From contig CALLAV010000094.1 in the NCBI GenBank assembly GCA_938001995.1, positions 1 to 5,442 on the forward strand: a DNA stretch of 5,442 bases, in the 5' to 3' direction. Shown in pieces: positions 5,159-5,442 of the stretch (position 1 is its first letter; each line of letters begins with the position of its first letter). The position numbers and the translations under genes are program-made. Below the pieces are notes generated by a model. That model was given only the letters and a program-made list of their open reading frames with translations, was not told the DNA's origin and did no database searches. The stretch comes from an uncultured Amylibacter sp. Lineage in GTDB: Bacteria; Pseudomonadota; Alphaproteobacteria; Rhodobacterales; Rhodobacteraceae.

Positions 5159-5176
5159 ATCAAGGAATGTGATATG
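5158..5176. promoter_or_regulatory. Candidate LysR-type operator, copy 2 (overlapping the lysR start)
   Basis: Read on the minus strand this is CATATCACATTCCTTGATA, matching copy 1 (5087-5105) at 16 of 19 positions, including an unbroken ten-base TTCCTTGATA. It holds the T-N11-A box at 5160-5172 with TCA-N7-TGA symmetry. It covers the lysR ribosome binding site and start codon, a suitable place for negative autoregulation. Part of the similarity could come from the AAGGA ribosome binding site, but the flanking matches extend well beyond it. Confidence 0.5.
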
Positions 5177-5442
5177 GTTCGAAATTTGGATTTAACAGCG
5201 TTGCGCAGCTTTGTGGCCGTGGCCGACACAGGGGGTGTTACACGTGCCGCAGCACAGCTGCATCTGACGCAATCGGCGGTGTCGATGCAGTTAAAACGTC
5301 TGGAAGAGGGCCTTGGCCAATCTTTGCTGGATCGTTCCAACCGCAGTGTCACACCGACCGCACAGGGGGAATTGCTCCTGAGCTATGGTCGCCGCCTGCT
5401 TGCGCTCAACGACGAGGTGTGGGCCCGTATGACGGACCAAAA
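5174..5442 (+). CDS. LysR-type transcriptional regulator, N-terminal part (3' end beyond window)
   Basis: 89 complete codons and two bases are visible, with no stop. The sequence is the DNA-binding winged helix-turn-helix of a LysR-type regulator: NLDLTALRSFVAVADTGGVT (4-23), AAAQLHLTQSAVSMQLKRLEE (25-45) containing the recognition helix, LGQSLLDRSNRSV (47-59) as the wing, and TAQGELLLSYGRRLL (62-76) leading into the linker helix. The effector-binding domain, about 200 residues in this family, lies past the right edge, so neither ligand nor target pathway can be told. The ATG at 5174 has AAGGAA six bases upstream; an earlier ATG at 5167 is followed at once by a stop. It is divergent from the DUF1127 gene, with two mirrored T-N11-A elements in the 124-bp gap. 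Confidence 0.93.
   Translation, partial: MVRNLDLTALRSFVAVADTGGVTRAAAQLHLTQSAVSMQLKRLEEGLGQSLLDRSNRSVTPTAQGELLLSYGRRLLALNDEVWARMTDQ

Overview
The window looks like ordinary chromosomal DNA of an alphaproteobacterium, most likely of the Rhodobacteraceae (Roseobacter group). This rests on the flavour of the proteins: a short class III sirtuin with a GIGTFRD motif, a 71-residue DUF1127 protein beside a LysR-type regulator, and a Bax-inhibitor-1 protein ending in an LLGSRE tail. It also rests on the moderately GC-rich coding DNA and clean AAGGAG-type ribosome binding sites. The genus cannot be fixed by eye. There are no rRNA or tRNA genes, insertion sequences, phage genes or CRISPR arrays.

Layout. 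1-1509 (-): a long saccharopine-dehydrogenase-like protein with a C-terminal DUF4166 domain, running off the left edge. 1510-1740: a 231-bp gap with a leader hairpin that would cover that gene's ribosome binding site, and a cluster of GAAGCTTC palindromes. 1741-2427 (-): a complete sirtuin deacylase with zinc and catalytic residues intact. 2428-2492: a divergent promoter gap. 2493-3393 (+): a two-gene unit of an uncharacterised four-helix membrane protein and a low-molecular-weight protein tyrosine phosphatase. 3383-3778 (-): a MAPEG-family membrane protein whose 3' end overlaps that of the phosphatase by 11 bp. 3825-3859: a strong rho-independent terminator. 3878-4648 (-): a seven-helix Bax-inhibitor-1/YccA-type protein. 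4834-5049 (-): a DUF1127 small protein. 5174-5442 (+): the N-terminal 89 residues of a LysR-type regulator, cut by the right edge.

How the parts may work together. The sirtuin and the phosphatase unit are transcribed divergently from a 65-bp gap, so two enzymes that remove protein modifications may share a control region; this is inference. The best regulatory signal is in the 124-bp gap between the DUF1127 gene and lysR. A 19-bp element occurs there twice in opposite orientations (16 of 19 positions agree). Each copy contains a T-N11-A LysR-type box; one lies upstream of the DUF1127 gene and the other covers the lysR ribosome binding site and start codon. This fits autoregulation combined with control of the divergent small gene.

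I found no convincing new multi-gene defence, biosynthetic or mobile system. The items most worth a second look are the mirrored LysR-type operators, the GAAGCTTC palindrome cluster, and the Bax-inhibitor-1 protein in which one of the two conserved pore aspartates is an asparagine.
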